Below are positions 52,513-61,747 of a stretch of 64,000 bases of DNA, in pieces. A program made the position numbers and the translations under genes. Under the pieces are notes generated by a model. It searched no databases. It worked only from the letters and a program-made list of their open reading frames with translations, and had not been told where the DNA came from. The stretch is taken from the NCBI GenBank assembly GCA_004762155.1, contig SIHP01000005.1:186001-250000 (forward strand), read 5' to 3'. Origin of the DNA: Flavobacteriaceae bacterium. GTDB taxonomy: Bacteria > Bacteroidota > Bacteroidia > Flavobacteriales > Flavobacteriaceae. Within the stretch, counting starts at the first letter, position 1. Every line of letters starts with the position of its first letter.

Positions 52513-52842
52513 TTCTGATATACTTAGGATGAGCGGGGGACATAATTGCTGCTTTTTTATAATACAAAAATAATTTAATGTTCTATTATAGAAATTCATC
52601 ATTCTATAAAATTAATTAATCTGATAATAGTTATTTAGCATAAGTTCTACACTATTACATGTTTTATTTACAATTGACTGCATTGTTAGAAGTGTTAAAG
52701 TAAAAATAGCTTATTCTTAAAACCATAACATTTCATGAATATATAGTTTCATGTATTACAAACATATTTTTTAAATAAACACACTTAAAAAGTATGTCAA
52801 TTTTCCTTTCTTATTTAATCAAATCCCGATAGAGCGGTTACC
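52513..52842. other. Intergenic region between repeat copy 1 and the DUF1493 gene
   Basis: About 330 bp, very AT-rich, without a supported gene, terminator or promoter match. The first 40 bp (around 52531, GAGCGGGGGAC) are less AT-rich than the rest. Nothing else recognised. Confidence 0.45.
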
Positions 52843-53133
52843 TTATTTCAAAAAGCCTTCAACAATCCCAATTTCTAAATCCCCTAAAGTTAATAGTTTT
52901 ACTTCTCTATACTTCACAAACAATGAAGGTTCAGGTTGAAAAAAATCGGAAAAAACAAATTCTGATATATCAACCTTAAAAACCTTTGAATATTCTTTTA
53001 TAAAATCAACTCCATCTTCACCTGTTATACCTAAATCATTTTCTATTGATATAGTTGTCTGGAGTTCAAATTCATAATTACCTAATAAATCTTCTATCAG
53101 AATCATCAAATTTTTATTTTTCAACTTTACCAT
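52843..53133 (-). CDS. DUF1493-like small protein
   Basis: A 96-residue acidic protein. The pattern TTISIENDLGITGEDGVDFIKEYSKVFKVDISEFVFSDFF resembles DUF1493, whose fold resembles acyl carrier proteins, with the DLGITGEDG turn where an ACP would have its DSL. There is no DSL serine, so a phosphopantetheine site is not expected. It stands alone between two copies of a repeat element, which suggests an insertion site or a mobile cassette. Function unknown. Confidence 0.7.
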   Translation of the reverse strand: MVKLKNKNLMILIEDLLGNYEFELQTTISIENDLGITGEDGVDFIKEYSKVFKVDISEFVFSDFFQPEPSLFVKYREVKLLTLGDLEIGIVEGFLK

Positions 53134-53168
53134 TCTACTTTATTTTATTTGCCTAACTTATTATTATG

Positions 53169-53333
53169 GACGAGACACCTAAAGACTACTACTATTATTT
53201 ACTAGTGGTAAGTACTACTTAAAAATAATAAAAACTACCTTACAAACTAATGTAAAGTAGCTCTTATTATTTTTTAAATACTTTTATTACTTACTCATTA
53301 ACGCTACTAGTTGAAAACTAGCAGTAGCCTTTA
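53169..53333. repeat. Palindromic repeat element, copy 2 (~165 bp)
   Basis: Begins GACGAGACACCTAAAGACTA and ends GCAGTAGCCTTTA. Same layout and orientation as copy 1, 656 bp away across the DUF1493 gene. Shared runs include AATAATAAAAACTACCT and ACAAACTAATGTAAAGTA. The internal inverted symmetry is better in the inner part (TTAAAAATAATAA against TTATTATTTTTTAA) than in copy 1. Confidence 0.72.
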
Positions 53334-53580
53334 GTTTAACATTGTTATTTATTTAGAGATTATTACATGAAAAAAATAATGATGCAAGTATACAACAATC
53401 ATATTCCGCTGCAAATCAACCCCTATTTTTAACGGAAAAAAAAATCTTCTTACCTAACTATTCTTTTTTATTCTAAAAAAAAGAAAACTTCCTATATTAG
53501 CAACCGAAAAACAGAAATCAATATAAAACAGCTAAACAATCTTTAACCAACTTTTAACAACTGTTAAAATGTTAAAATTG

Positions 53581-53588
53581 TAGATTTG
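53581..53588 (+). promoter_or_regulatory. -7 promoter motif of the Bat operon
   Basis: TAGATTTG (TAnnTTTG), 29 bp before the moxR ATG at 53618. Several short TTAAC/GTTAA repeats lie at 53543-53575 just upstream. Confidence 0.5.
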
Positions 53589-53617
53589 TTTTCTTTAAAA
53601 TATAACACAAAGTATCA

Positions 53618-54607
53618 ATGGATATAGATGTAAGAGCAATTAATGAAAAAATTGAAAGAGAGAGTGCTTTCGTAGATGTATTAATAAACGAGATGAATAA
53701 AGTAATCATCGGACAAAAATACATGATAGAACGTTTGCTTATTGGTCTTCTTGGAAATGGTCATATTTTATTAGAAGGTGTCCCTGGTTTAGCAAAAACT
53801 TTAGCCATAAACACGCTTTCAAAAGCTGTACAAGCTAGTTTTAGCAGAGTGCAGTTTACTCCAGATTTATTACCTGCAGATGTTGTAGGTACTATGATCT
53901 ATAATATGAAAGACAACGAATTCAATATTAAAAAAGGACCAATTTTTGCTAATTTTGTACTTGCAGATGAGATAAACCGTGCTCCAGCTAAAGTACAATC
54001 TGCTTTATTAGAAGCCATGCAGGAACGCCAAATTACTATTGGAGACACAACCTTTAAATTAGATGAGCCTTTTTTAGTAATGGCAACTCAAAATCCAGTT
54101 GAGCAAGAAGGTACTTACCCTTTACCTGAAGCACAAATGGATCGTTTTATGTTAAAAACAGTAATTGATTATCCAACTTTGCAAGACGAGCAAATTATTA
54201 TGCGTCAAAACCTAAATGGTAGTTTTGGCAAAGTAAATCCTGTTATTTCTTTAGATCAGATTATAAACGCCCGTAAATCTGTTAATGAAGTATATATGGA
54301 TGAAAAGATAGAACAGTACATTCTTGACATTGTGTTTGCTACACGTTATCCAGAAAAATACAATTTAGAAAAACTAAAACCGTTAATTAGCTTTGGTTCT
54401 TCTCCTCGTGGTAGTATTTCTTTAGCAAAAGCTGCAAAATGTTATGCCTTTATTAAAAGAAGAGGTTATGTTATACCGGAAGATGTTCGTACTATTGCTA
54501 TTGATGTTTTAAGACATAGAATAGGTGTTACATATGAAGCGGAAGCGGAAGACGTTACTTCTGTAGACATTATAAACGCAATTATTAACGAAATTCAAGT
54601 CCCCTAA
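53618..54607 (+). CDS. MoxR-family AAA+ ATPase
   Basis: A 329-residue AAA+ chaperone-type ATPase that works with von Willebrand factor A proteins. Walker A is GVPGLAKT (54-61), Walker B FVLADEINRAP near 110, sensor 1 TQNPVEQEGTYPLPEAQMDRF, and the arginine region SPRGSISLAKAAK. First gene of the Bat (Bacteroides aerotolerance) operon, which continues with a DUF58 protein and BatA-E. Directed maturation or stress function is inferred from other bacteria. Confidence 0.96.
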   Translation: MDIDVRAINEKIERESAFVDVLINEMNKVIIGQKYMIERLLIGLLGNGHILLEGVPGLAKTLAINTLSKAVQASFSRVQFTPDLLPADVVGTMIYNMKDNEFNIKKGPIFANFVLADEINRAPAKVQSALLEAMQERQITIGDTTFKLDEPFLVMATQNPVEQEGTYPLPEAQMDRFMLKTVIDYPTLQDEQIIMRQNLNGSFGKVNPVISLDQIINARKSVNEVYMDEKIEQYILDIVFATRYPEKYNLEKLKPLISFGSSPRGSISLAKAAKCYAFIKRRGYVIPEDVRTIAIDVLRHRIGVTYEAEAEDVTSVDIINAIINEIQVP

Positions 54608-54677
54608 TAACATCAAAAACTAACTAAACTGAGAAAACAACCAACTACAATATTCCCTAACCCCAAAAATTTTCTCA

Positions 54678-55007
54678 ATGAATTTTAAATTAACAACTTA
54701 CAAAACCCTAAGTGGAAAAAAAAGAATTTTAGAAACAGTAAAAAAGAAAAGTACACAAGCAATTGTTTACAAAGATGATGAGCCCGCATTTTTTGTAGAC
54801 TGTTTTGATTTAGCTACAGAAGCTAATATTATTATGAATGATCTTGTGCTTTGCGAAAAAAGAAGTATGAGCGGTGTAGTAAAATACATCGGTGAGAAGA
54901 ACAATGTAAATTTATCAATAAAAGAAGCTCCTTTATTTGCTGTAGAATCATCTTCAGAAATAAAAGAGATGGATTTACCACCATTACCAGAAGAATGGTT
55001 GGCTTAA
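54678..55007 (+). CDS. Unknown 109-residue protein inserted in the Bat operon
   Basis: Not recognised. Mostly soluble, with a Lys-rich start (LSGKKRILETVKKKSTQ), beta-like middle (AIVYKDDEPAFFVDCFDL) and a proline-rich acidic end (MDLPPLPEEWLA). No signal peptide or catalytic motif. It lies between moxR and the DUF58 gene (70 bp after, 3 bp before), so it is almost certainly cotranscribed with them; most Bat operons I know do not have it here. Its function can be guessed only from the operon. Confidence 0.75.
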   Translation: MNFKLTTYKTLSGKKRILETVKKKSTQAIVYKDDEPAFFVDCFDLATEANIIMNDLVLCEKRSMSGVVKYIGEKNNVNLSIKEAPLFAVESSSEIKEMDLPPLPEEWLA

Positions 55008-55010
55008 AAA

Positions 55011-55874
55011 ATGGAAACCAAAGAATTACTTAAAAAAGTACGAAAAATAGAGATTAAGACGAAACGATTGTCTAATCATATTTTTGGAGGAGAATACCAT
55101 TCTACCTTTAAAGGTCGTGGTATGACTTTTTCTGAAGTTCGTCAATATCAATATGGTGATGATATTCGCGCAATTGACTGGAACGTTACAGCGCGTTATA
55201 ACGAACCTTATATTAAAGTTTTTGAAGAAGAAAGAGAGTTAACCATGATGTTAATGGTTGACATCTCTGGATCTGAATTTTTTGGTACATCCACACAATT
55301 TAAAAAAGATACGGTAACAGAAATTGCAGCTACGCTTGCTTTTTCTGCTACCCAAAATAACGACAAAGTTGGTCTTATTTTATTTTCTGATGATGTAGAA
55401 TTATACATTCCGCCAAAAAAAGGAAAAAGCCATGTATTACGTATTATTCGAGAATTAATTGAATTTGAACCAAAAAGTAAGCAAACAAACATAGACGAAG
55501 CTTTAAAGTTTTTGTCTGGTGTTTTAAAGAAAAGAGCTATTGTTTTTATACTATCTGATTTTATGGATGACAACTACGAACATTCTTTAAAAATTGCTGG
55601 TAGCAAACACGATATTACTGGTGTAAAAGTATACGACAAACATGATGAAGAAATTCCTAATTTAGGAATGGTTCCAATGTTAGATAGTGAAACTGGTGAA
55701 ATCAATATTATAAATACGAGTTCAAAAAAAGTAAGAACAAATTACAGAACAAACGCTTTGCGTTTAAATGACTATTATAAAACTTCTTTTAAAAGAAGTG
55801 GGTGTGGTAGTGTTAACACAAGAGTTGACGAAAGTTATGTAAAGAAATTATTGAATTATTTTAAAAGTAAATAA
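55011..55874 (+). CDS. DUF58 family protein of the Bat operon
   Basis: A 287-residue soluble protein with a von Willebrand-like fold. The DUF58 motif is FSEVRQYQYGDDIRAIDWNVTARYNEPYIKVFEEERE (residues ~42-80), followed by MLMVDISGSEFFG, a degenerate MIDAS (D-S-G-S). A second region has VIFILSDFMDD. Members partner MoxR ATPases. Starts 3 bp after the unknown 109-residue gene. Confidence 0.94.
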   Translation: METKELLKKVRKIEIKTKRLSNHIFGGEYHSTFKGRGMTFSEVRQYQYGDDIRAIDWNVTARYNEPYIKVFEEERELTMMLMVDISGSEFFGTSTQFKKDTVTEIAATLAFSATQNNDKVGLILFSDDVELYIPPKKGKSHVLRIIRELIEFEPKSKQTNIDEALKFLSGVLKKRAIVFILSDFMDDNYEHSLKIAGSKHDITGVKVYDKHDEEIPNLGMVPMLDSETGEINIINTSSKKVRTNYRTNALRLNDYYKTSFKRSGCGSVNTRVDESYVKKLLNYFKSK

Positions 55875-55881
55875 TAAGATC

Positions 55882-56967
55882 TTGAAGAAAATACTAGTTT
55901 ATATATCATTTTTTATTTCTCTGGTTGCTTTTTCGCAATCATCAAAAGTAGAAGCAGTAATCGATACTTCTAAAATCCGTATCGGAGAACAATTTTTGTA
56001 TAAGATATCAGTAGATGAAACAGAAAATGTTATTCTGCCTAAATTAGAAAACCTTAAAGGGTTAGAAATTGTTGATACGTTAAAAATTGACACTATTAAT
56101 AAAAAACTAATCAGAAAATATATTTTAACTGGTTTTGATAGTGGTGCCTTTTATGTTCCAAGACAACAGATTTTTATTAGAAATCAAGCTTTCTTAACGG
56201 ATAGCTTATTGATAAATGTTACGACAGTTGCTGTTGACACTACAAAAGTAAAAGCATTTGCTATTAAGGGAATTAAAGGAGAACCGTATCAATTTGATGA
56301 TTATAAGAATATTATTTTTTGGTTATTAGGTATTTTACTTATAGTAAGTTCAGTCTTATACTTTGCTCTTAAACGCACAAAAGAAGATGATAGCCAAACA
56401 TCTAAAACATTATTAGCACCTTACCAAGAAGCTCTTAAAAGCTTGTCTTTATTAGATAAAAAGTTATTGTGGCAAAACAATAAAACAAAACAATATTATA
56501 GTGAACTAACTGGTGTACTTCGTCATTATATTGAACGAGAATTAAATATACCAGCAATGGAAACCACTACAAATGGGTTAATAGACACCTTGTCTGATTT
56601 TAATAATACAAATTCTATTTTAACAGATAAAGAGACTATTAAACGACTAGAATCGCTATTAAAGCAAGCCGATTTAGTAAAGTTTGCAAAATCTAAACCA
56701 TTAGCTCACGAAATTGAAGGAGATAGAAATGTTGCAGAACATATTCTTAACAATTTAAAACCAAACATAACAGAAACAAACGTAGCTGTTGAAAATATTC
56801 AGGAAGTAATTATTGTTGAAAAACCAACTGTAAAAAAACCTTCTATTTTGGTTAAAATACTAGTAATTGTCTTTTTAATTTTAATTGCTATCGGATTTGT
56901 TTATGGTATTTCAGAAGCAAACAAAATGTCAAACTCGTTAAAATCACCTATTAATAATGTTCAATAA
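55882..56967 (+). CDS. Bat-operon membrane protein (BatD/DUF4381-like)
   Basis: A 361-residue membrane protein with signal peptide (residues 1-18), a beta-rich periplasmic region (20-125), one membrane helix near 145-162, a helical cytoplasmic part (180-300) and a second helix near 325-345. Helical part contains LRHYIERELNIPAMETTTNGLIDTL, typical of the DUF4381/BatD-like cytoplasmic domains. It begins with a TTG at 55882 and overlaps BatA by 11 bp. Role: partner of the VWA proteins. Confidence 0.85.
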   Translation: MKKILVYISFFISLVAFSQSSKVEAVIDTSKIRIGEQFLYKISVDETENVILPKLENLKGLEIVDTLKIDTINKKLIRKYILTGFDSGAFYVPRQQIFIRNQAFLTDSLLINVTTVAVDTTKVKAFAIKGIKGEPYQFDDYKNIIFWLLGILLIVSSVLYFALKRTKEDDSQTSKTLLAPYQEALKSLSLLDKKLLWQNNKTKQYYSELTGVLRHYIERELNIPAMETTTNGLIDTLSDFNNTNSILTDKETIKRLESLLKQADLVKFAKSKPLAHEIEGDRNVAEHILNNLKPNITETNVAVENIQEVIIVEKPTVKKPSILVKILVIVFLILIAIGFVYGISEANKMSNSLKSPINNVQ

Positions 56968-57961
56968 TTTCGAGTTTCATAGTCCAGAATTTTTATGGTT
57001 ACTCATATTAATTCCATTATTAGCTGTTTGGTTTTTCTTTAGTAGAAAAAAAGAAAGCGCAATACTTAGCATGCCTAATGTAAAAGGTTTTAATGGCGGG
57101 AGTTCTTTTTTACCTAAATTAAAACCATTATTATATCTATTGCGTTTATTAGCTTTTTCTGCTTTAATTGTGGCTTTGGCAAGACCTAGAAATGTTGCAG
57201 TAAGCACAAAAACAAAAAGCAATAAAGGTATTGACATTGTTATGGCCGTAGATGTTTCTGCTAGTATGTTAGCAAAAGATTTAAAACCAAACCGATTAGA
57301 AGCTTTAAAAAGAGTTGCTACTGATTTTGTAAATCGTCGTCCAAATGATAGAATTGGTATTGTAGTTTATGCAGGTGAAAGTTTTACACAAACACCTATT
57401 ACAAGCGATAAGTCTATTGTAAAACGTACCATTTCTGAAATAAAATGGGGACAATTAGAAGGTGGAACTGCCATTGGAATGGGATTAGGTTCTGCTGTAA
57501 ACAGATTAAAAGAAAGTAAAGCAAAAAGTAAGGTTATTATTTTACTTACTGATGGTGTAAACAACTCTGGTTTTGTAGATCCTAAAACAGCAGCTGAACT
57601 TGCTAAAGAATTAGAAATAAAAGTATATACTATTGGTATTGGAACTAACGGAATGGCTCCTTTCCCTTGGGCAAAAGATCCAAGAACTGGTAAACTATCT
57701 TTTAGAAACCAACAAGTAGAAATAGACGAAGACTTATTAAAACATATTGCTACAGAAACAAATGGAAAGTACTTTAGAGCTACAAACAACAACAAGCTTA
57801 AAGCCATTTATGATGAGATTGACAAGTTAGAAAAAACAAAAATTGAAGAGTTTAAATATTATAATTACACAGAGAATTATCGTTTTTTAATCTTTTTAGC
57901 AGGGATTTTATTATTGCTAGAGTTTACATTAAAAAACACAGTGTTTAAAAGTTTTATATAG
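56957..57961 (+). CDS. batA: BatA: membrane protein with von Willebrand factor A domain
   Basis: A 334-residue inner-membrane protein. Two N-terminal helices (residues ~12-28 and 58-77), a VWA domain with a full MIDAS (DVSAS at 99-103, later Thr in TPITSDKS and Asp in LLTDGVN), and a C-terminal helix. It binds divalent metal and probably a ligand protein in the periplasm or cytoplasm. Overlaps the preceding gene by 11 bp and is followed, 81 bp later, by its paralogue BatB. Confidence 0.94.
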   Translation: MFNNFEFHSPEFLWLLILIPLLAVWFFFSRKKESAILSMPNVKGFNGGSSFLPKLKPLLYLLRLLAFSALIVALARPRNVAVSTKTKSNKGIDIVMAVDVSASMLAKDLKPNRLEALKRVATDFVNRRPNDRIGIVVYAGESFTQTPITSDKSIVKRTISEIKWGQLEGGTAIGMGLGSAVNRLKESKAKSKVIILLTDGVNNSGFVDPKTAAELAKELEIKVYTIGIGTNGMAPFPWAKDPRTGKLSFRNQQVEIDEDLLKHIATETNGKYFRATNNNKLKAIYDEIDKLEKTKIEEFKYYNYTENYRFLIFLAGILLLLEFTLKNTVFKSFI

Positions 57962-58042
57962 TTATTAAAAGATTAAATAATTGAAAGATTGAGTATAAGA
58001 TTTATTAAACAATAAATTTTTCAGTTTTTAAATAAAAAAAGA

Positions 58043-59086
58043 ATGTACAAATTAGAGGAACCAATATATTTTTATTTTTTTGTAATTATTCCTGTAATAA
58101 TTGCCGCTTTCCTGTTGGTTTTATGGTGGAAAAAACGCACTCAAAAGAAATTTGCTAATCCTGAATTATTAGCAAAACTAGCACCGAATGCTTCTACTTT
58201 TAAAGCTATAGTAAAATTAGTTTTCTTTTTATTTGGACTTTCTTTTTTAATACTCTCATTGGTAAATCCAAAAATGGGAACAAAATTAAAAACGTTTAAA
58301 AGAGAAGGAGTTGATGTTGTTTTTGCTTTGGATGTTTCTAAAAGTATGCTTGCAGAAGATATTGCACCAAACAGATTAGAAAAAGCAAAACAAATTATTT
58401 CTAAAATAATAGACAATTTAGGTAGTGATAGAGTTGGTATTATTATTTATGCAGGAAACGCGTATCCATTATTACCAATAACAACAGATCATGCGGCTGC
58501 AAAAATGTTTTTGCAAAATGCAAATCCAGATATGGTTTCAAGCCAAGGAACTGCAATTAACGAAGCATTAAACCTTGCCAAAACATATTATAACAACGAC
58601 GAGCAAACCAATCGTTTCTTAATTGTTATTTCAGATGGAGAAGATCATCAAGAAGAAACTAAACAAATTGCTGAAAATTTTGGCGATGAAGGTATTAAAA
58701 TGTACACCATTGGTGTTGGTACAGAAAAAGGACAACGAATTCCTATAAAATTAAATGGCTCACTTATTGGTTATAAAAAAGACAGCAAAGGAGAAACAGT
58801 TATTACAAGAAGAAATCCTACTATTTTACAAGAAATAGCTGAAGCTTCAAACGGAGCTTATATAGATGGGAACAAAACAAATACCCCTGTTGATGCAATT
58901 AATAGTATTATTGCAAATGCTCAAAAAAGCGAATTTGAAACCACGCAATTCTCAGATTATAAAGATCAATTTCAATGGTTTATTGGTATTGGTTTATTGT
59001 TTTTAATACTAGATGTGTTTTTATTTGACAAGAAAACCAAATGGGTTAACAAAACAAATTTATTTAACGACAGGAAGACGAAGTAA
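58043..59086 (+). CDS. batB: BatB: membrane protein with von Willebrand factor A domain
   Basis: A 347-residue paralogue of BatA. Two N-terminal helices (residues ~10-28 and 55-74), MIDAS DVSKS at 97-101, Asp in VISDGEDHQEETK, and a C-terminal helix near 315-335. The stretch LAEDIAPNRLEKAK parallels LAKDLKPNRLEALK of BatA. Its stop is 2 bp from the BatC start. Confidence 0.94.
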   Translation: MYKLEEPIYFYFFVIIPVIIAAFLLVLWWKKRTQKKFANPELLAKLAPNASTFKAIVKLVFFLFGLSFLILSLVNPKMGTKLKTFKREGVDVVFALDVSKSMLAEDIAPNRLEKAKQIISKIIDNLGSDRVGIIIYAGNAYPLLPITTDHAAAKMFLQNANPDMVSSQGTAINEALNLAKTYYNNDEQTNRFLIVISDGEDHQEETKQIAENFGDEGIKMYTIGVGTEKGQRIPIKLNGSLIGYKKDSKGETVITRRNPTILQEIAEASNGAYIDGNKTNTPVDAINSIIANAQKSEFETTQFSDYKDQFQWFIGIGLLFLILDVFLFDKKTKWVNKTNLFNDRKTK

Positions 59087-59088
59087 TT

Positions 59089-59928
59089 ATGAAGAAAACG
59101 TTAAACATAATAGCTCTTTTATTGATGATATTTTCATCAATAAAAACCGTTGCACAAAGAGATACGTTAAAATTGCAGCGTGAAGCGCGTGCATTATTAA
59201 GAGACGGAAATAAATTATACAATAAAGAAAAATATGCTGAAGCTTCTATAACCTACAGAAAAGCTCTAGATAAGAATAGTACTTATGATAAAGCTACTTA
59301 TAATTATGGAAATGCTTTATATCAAGATAAGAAATATAAAGAAGCTGTTGAACAATATCAAATAACAGCCAAAGACAGTAAAGATAAATTTGCACAAGCA
59401 GCTGCTTACCATAATATTGGTAATGCAATGTTGGAACAAAAACAATATCAACCTGCTGTAGATGCTTATAAAAATGCTTTACGTAGAAACCCTGGTGATG
59501 ATGAAACACGTTACAATTTAGCTGTTGCTCAACAGTTACTAAAAAAAGAACAAGAAGATCAAAAGAAAGACCAGAATAAGGACGATAAAAACAAAGACGA
59601 CAAGAACAAGGACAATAAAGATCAGAAAGACAAAGACGATCAAAACAAAGACGATAAGGACGATAAGAAAGAAGGAGACAAAAAAGACGACAAAAAGGAT
59701 AAAGGCGACGATCAAAAAGACAAAAAAGATCAGAAAGACGATAAAAAAGATAAAGGAGATAACAAAAAAGATCCTAAGCAGCAGCCGAAACCACAGCAAG
59801 GAAAAATGTCTCCTGAACAAATGAAGCAATTATTAGAAAGTTTGAACAACGAAGAAAAGAAAACACAAAAGAAAATGAATGTTCAAAAATCTAAAGGAAA
59901 GAAAGTAAAACAAGAAAAGGATTGGTAA
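59089..59928 (+). CDS. batC: BatC: exported TPR protein with Lys/Asp-rich tract
   Basis: A 279-residue protein with a signal peptide (residues 1-22, ending TVAQ), two or three TPR units (residues ~35-145; YAEASITYRKALDKN, AAAYHNIGNAMLEQKQYQPAVDAYKNALRRNPGD), then a Lys/Asp-rich low-complexity tract of about 80 residues (~150-240), and a KMSPEQMKQLLESLNNEEKKTQKK helical end. Such charged inserts are usual for BatC but vary in length. The tract is a K/D-only repeat probably disordered and periplasmic. Confidence 0.92.
   Translation: MKKTLNIIALLLMIFSSIKTVAQRDTLKLQREARALLRDGNKLYNKEKYAEASITYRKALDKNSTYDKATYNYGNALYQDKKYKEAVEQYQITAKDSKDKFAQAAAYHNIGNAMLEQKQYQPAVDAYKNALRRNPGDDETRYNLAVAQQLLKKEQEDQKKDQNKDDKNKDDKNKDNKDQKDKDDQNKDDKDDKKEGDKKDDKKDKGDDQKDKKDQKDDKKDKGDNKKDPKQQPKPQQGKMSPEQMKQLLESLNNEEKKTQKKMNVQKSKGKKVKQEKDW
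59550..59790 (+). repeat. Purine-rich low-complexity tract encoding K/D repeats in batC
   Basis: About 240 bp of near-pure AAA/GAC/GAT/AAG/CAG codons. It encodes runs such as KDDKNKDDKNKDNKDQKDKD; the opposite frame is open only because of this composition and is not a gene. Such tracts readily change length by slippage. Confidence 0.75.
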
Positions 59929-59980
59929 TTTTGTCCGTTAAAATCTAAATTTTATTTTTTTATAAAATTTTTCACAAAGA

Positions 59981-61747
59981 ATGAATTTAAAAATTTACAT
60001 ATCGTTTCTAATAACATTATTTACATATACAGTATTTGCTCAAGATGCGAAATTATCTGTTAATGTTAGTAAAAATAAGTTAGGTGTTAACCAGCGTTTA
60101 CGTGTAGAATATAATATTAACAAACAAGGTGGCGATAATTTTCAACAACCTAATTTTAAAAACTTTAAAGTTGTTGGAGGACCAAGTCAATCTGTTAGTC
60201 AGTCTTGGATTAATGGTGTTGTTAGTTTTTCTCAATCATATACTTATATAATTCAACCAAAACGTGTTGGTGAATTCGATTTACCTTCTGCTAGTATAGA
60301 AATTGATAAAAAAACAATTACATCTAAACCAGTAAAAATTATTGTTACCAAAGCTGTTGAAGTTCCTAAAGATCCAAACGATCCAAATTATATTGCAGAA
60401 CAAAACATTCACTTGGTAGCAGAAATCTCTAAATCAAAACCTTATGTTGGAGAAGGTATTTATGTAGAATATCGTTTGTATTTTAGTAATAATATTGGTA
60501 TTGGAAATAATGCAGTTACACAATCTCCACAATACAATGGTTTTTGGAACCAGGAAATTAAACGTGATGGAATGCCTGTTAAAAAAGGGAAATATAATGG
60601 CGAAGAATATCGTTATGCTGTTTTACATAAAGCCTTATTGATTCCTACAAAATCAGGAAAACTGACTATTGATCCTATGAAAATGGACATTTCAGTTGTT
60701 GTTCCTACAGGACGTGGCGATTTTTTTGGAAATGCTATTACCAGAAGTGTAAACAAACAATTTGCTTCTGCAAAGAAAACAATAAATGTTAAATCACTTC
60801 CTTTAGAAGGCAAACCTGAAAGTTTTCTTGGAGCTGTAGGTGATTTTAAATACAATGTAAAAGTTAGTAAAAACACATTAAAAGCTAATGAATCTTCTGA
60901 AATTAAAGTAAGTGTTACAGGAAAAGGAAATTTAAAACTTTTTGAAATTCCGAATATTGTTACACCACCAGAATTAGAAGTTTATCAACCTGAAAGAAAA
61001 GAAAAAATTAGCGTTACATCTTCTGGTGTAAGAGGAAGTATAACAGATAATTATACTGTTGTACCTGAATACAAAGGAAAATATAAAATTCCTAAAACTC
61101 AATTTTCATATTTTAATCCAAAAGAAGGCAAATACCATACAATTACTACTGATGATGTTTTTGTTGATGTATTAGAAGGTAAAGAATTAATTACAAATTC
61201 AGACGTTAATACCAACATAAACAAACAGGCTGTAAAGATTACAGGTAAAGATTTTAGATATATACAAACTTCAACAAGTTTACAACCTTTAAAAACTGGC
61301 AGTTTCTTTAATTCTATTCTGTTTTATATTTTATTATTGTTGCCTTTGTTAGCTATTCCATTGATTATAATAATTTATAAGAAAAAAGAAGAGCGAGATG
61401 GCGATGTAATTGGTAATAAACAACGAAAAGCTGATAGATTAGCTAAGAAATACTTATCAGAAGCAGCTAAAAAACTTGGTCAGAAAGAAGCTTTTTATGA
61501 AGCTTTAGAACGTGCTTTACACAATTATCTTAAAGCAAAGTTAGGTATTGAAACTTCAGACATAAGTAAAGATAAAATATCACAAATATTACAAGAAAAA
61601 ACAGTAGGTAACACTACTATTACAAGCTTTACAAATGTTTTAAACGATTGTGATTTTGCGCGTTATACACCTATAACAAATACACAAATGAAAGAAGAGT
61701 TTGAGAAAGCAAAACAAGTAATAACTGAATTAGACAAGCAATTATAA
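59981..61747 (+). CDS. batD: BatD: oxygen-tolerance membrane protein
   Basis: A 588-residue exported protein with signal peptide (residues 1-20), a beta-sandwich-rich periplasmic part containing GGPSQSVSQSWINGVVSFSQSYTYIIQPKRVGEF (typical BatD) and several Ig-like units, a membrane helix near residues 445-465 and a helical cytoplasmic tail with LERALHNYLKAKLGIETSDISKDKI. Length usual (540-620). It overlaps batE by 1 bp. Confidence 0.94.
   Translation: MNLKIYISFLITLFTYTVFAQDAKLSVNVSKNKLGVNQRLRVEYNINKQGGDNFQQPNFKNFKVVGGPSQSVSQSWINGVVSFSQSYTYIIQPKRVGEFDLPSASIEIDKKTITSKPVKIIVTKAVEVPKDPNDPNYIAEQNIHLVAEISKSKPYVGEGIYVEYRLYFSNNIGIGNNAVTQSPQYNGFWNQEIKRDGMPVKKGKYNGEEYRYAVLHKALLIPTKSGKLTIDPMKMDISVVVPTGRGDFFGNAITRSVNKQFASAKKTINVKSLPLEGKPESFLGAVGDFKYNVKVSKNTLKANESSEIKVSVTGKGNLKLFEIPNIVTPPELEVYQPERKEKISVTSSGVRGSITDNYTVVPEYKGKYKIPKTQFSYFNPKEGKYHTITTDDVFVDVLEGKELITNSDVNTNINKQAVKITGKDFRYIQTSTSLQPLKTGSFFNSILFYILLLLPLLAIPLIIIIYKKKEERDGDVIGNKQRKADRLAKKYLSEAAKKLGQKEAFYEALERALHNYLKAKLGIETSDISKDKISQILQEKTVGNTTITSFTNVLNDCDFARYTPITNTQMKEEFEKAKQVITELDKQL

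Larger units (their letters stand above)
53134..53617. other. Long intergenic region upstream of the Bat operon
   Basis: 484 bp. It holds repeat copy 2 (53169-53333), then about 250 bp of AT-rich sequence, ending in the moxR promoter motif at 53581-53588. No gene found. Confidence 0.5.

Noticed and set aside
52351..53333. Possible CRISPR-like array
   Set aside because: Only two long, imperfectly matched palindromic copies 656 bp apart, no regularly spaced short repeats and no cas genes.
59539..59829. Antisense open frame rich in Phe, Val, Ile, Leu
   Set aside because: It is the complement of the Lys/Asp tract of batC; the hydrophobic composition is a by-product of the purine-rich coding strand.
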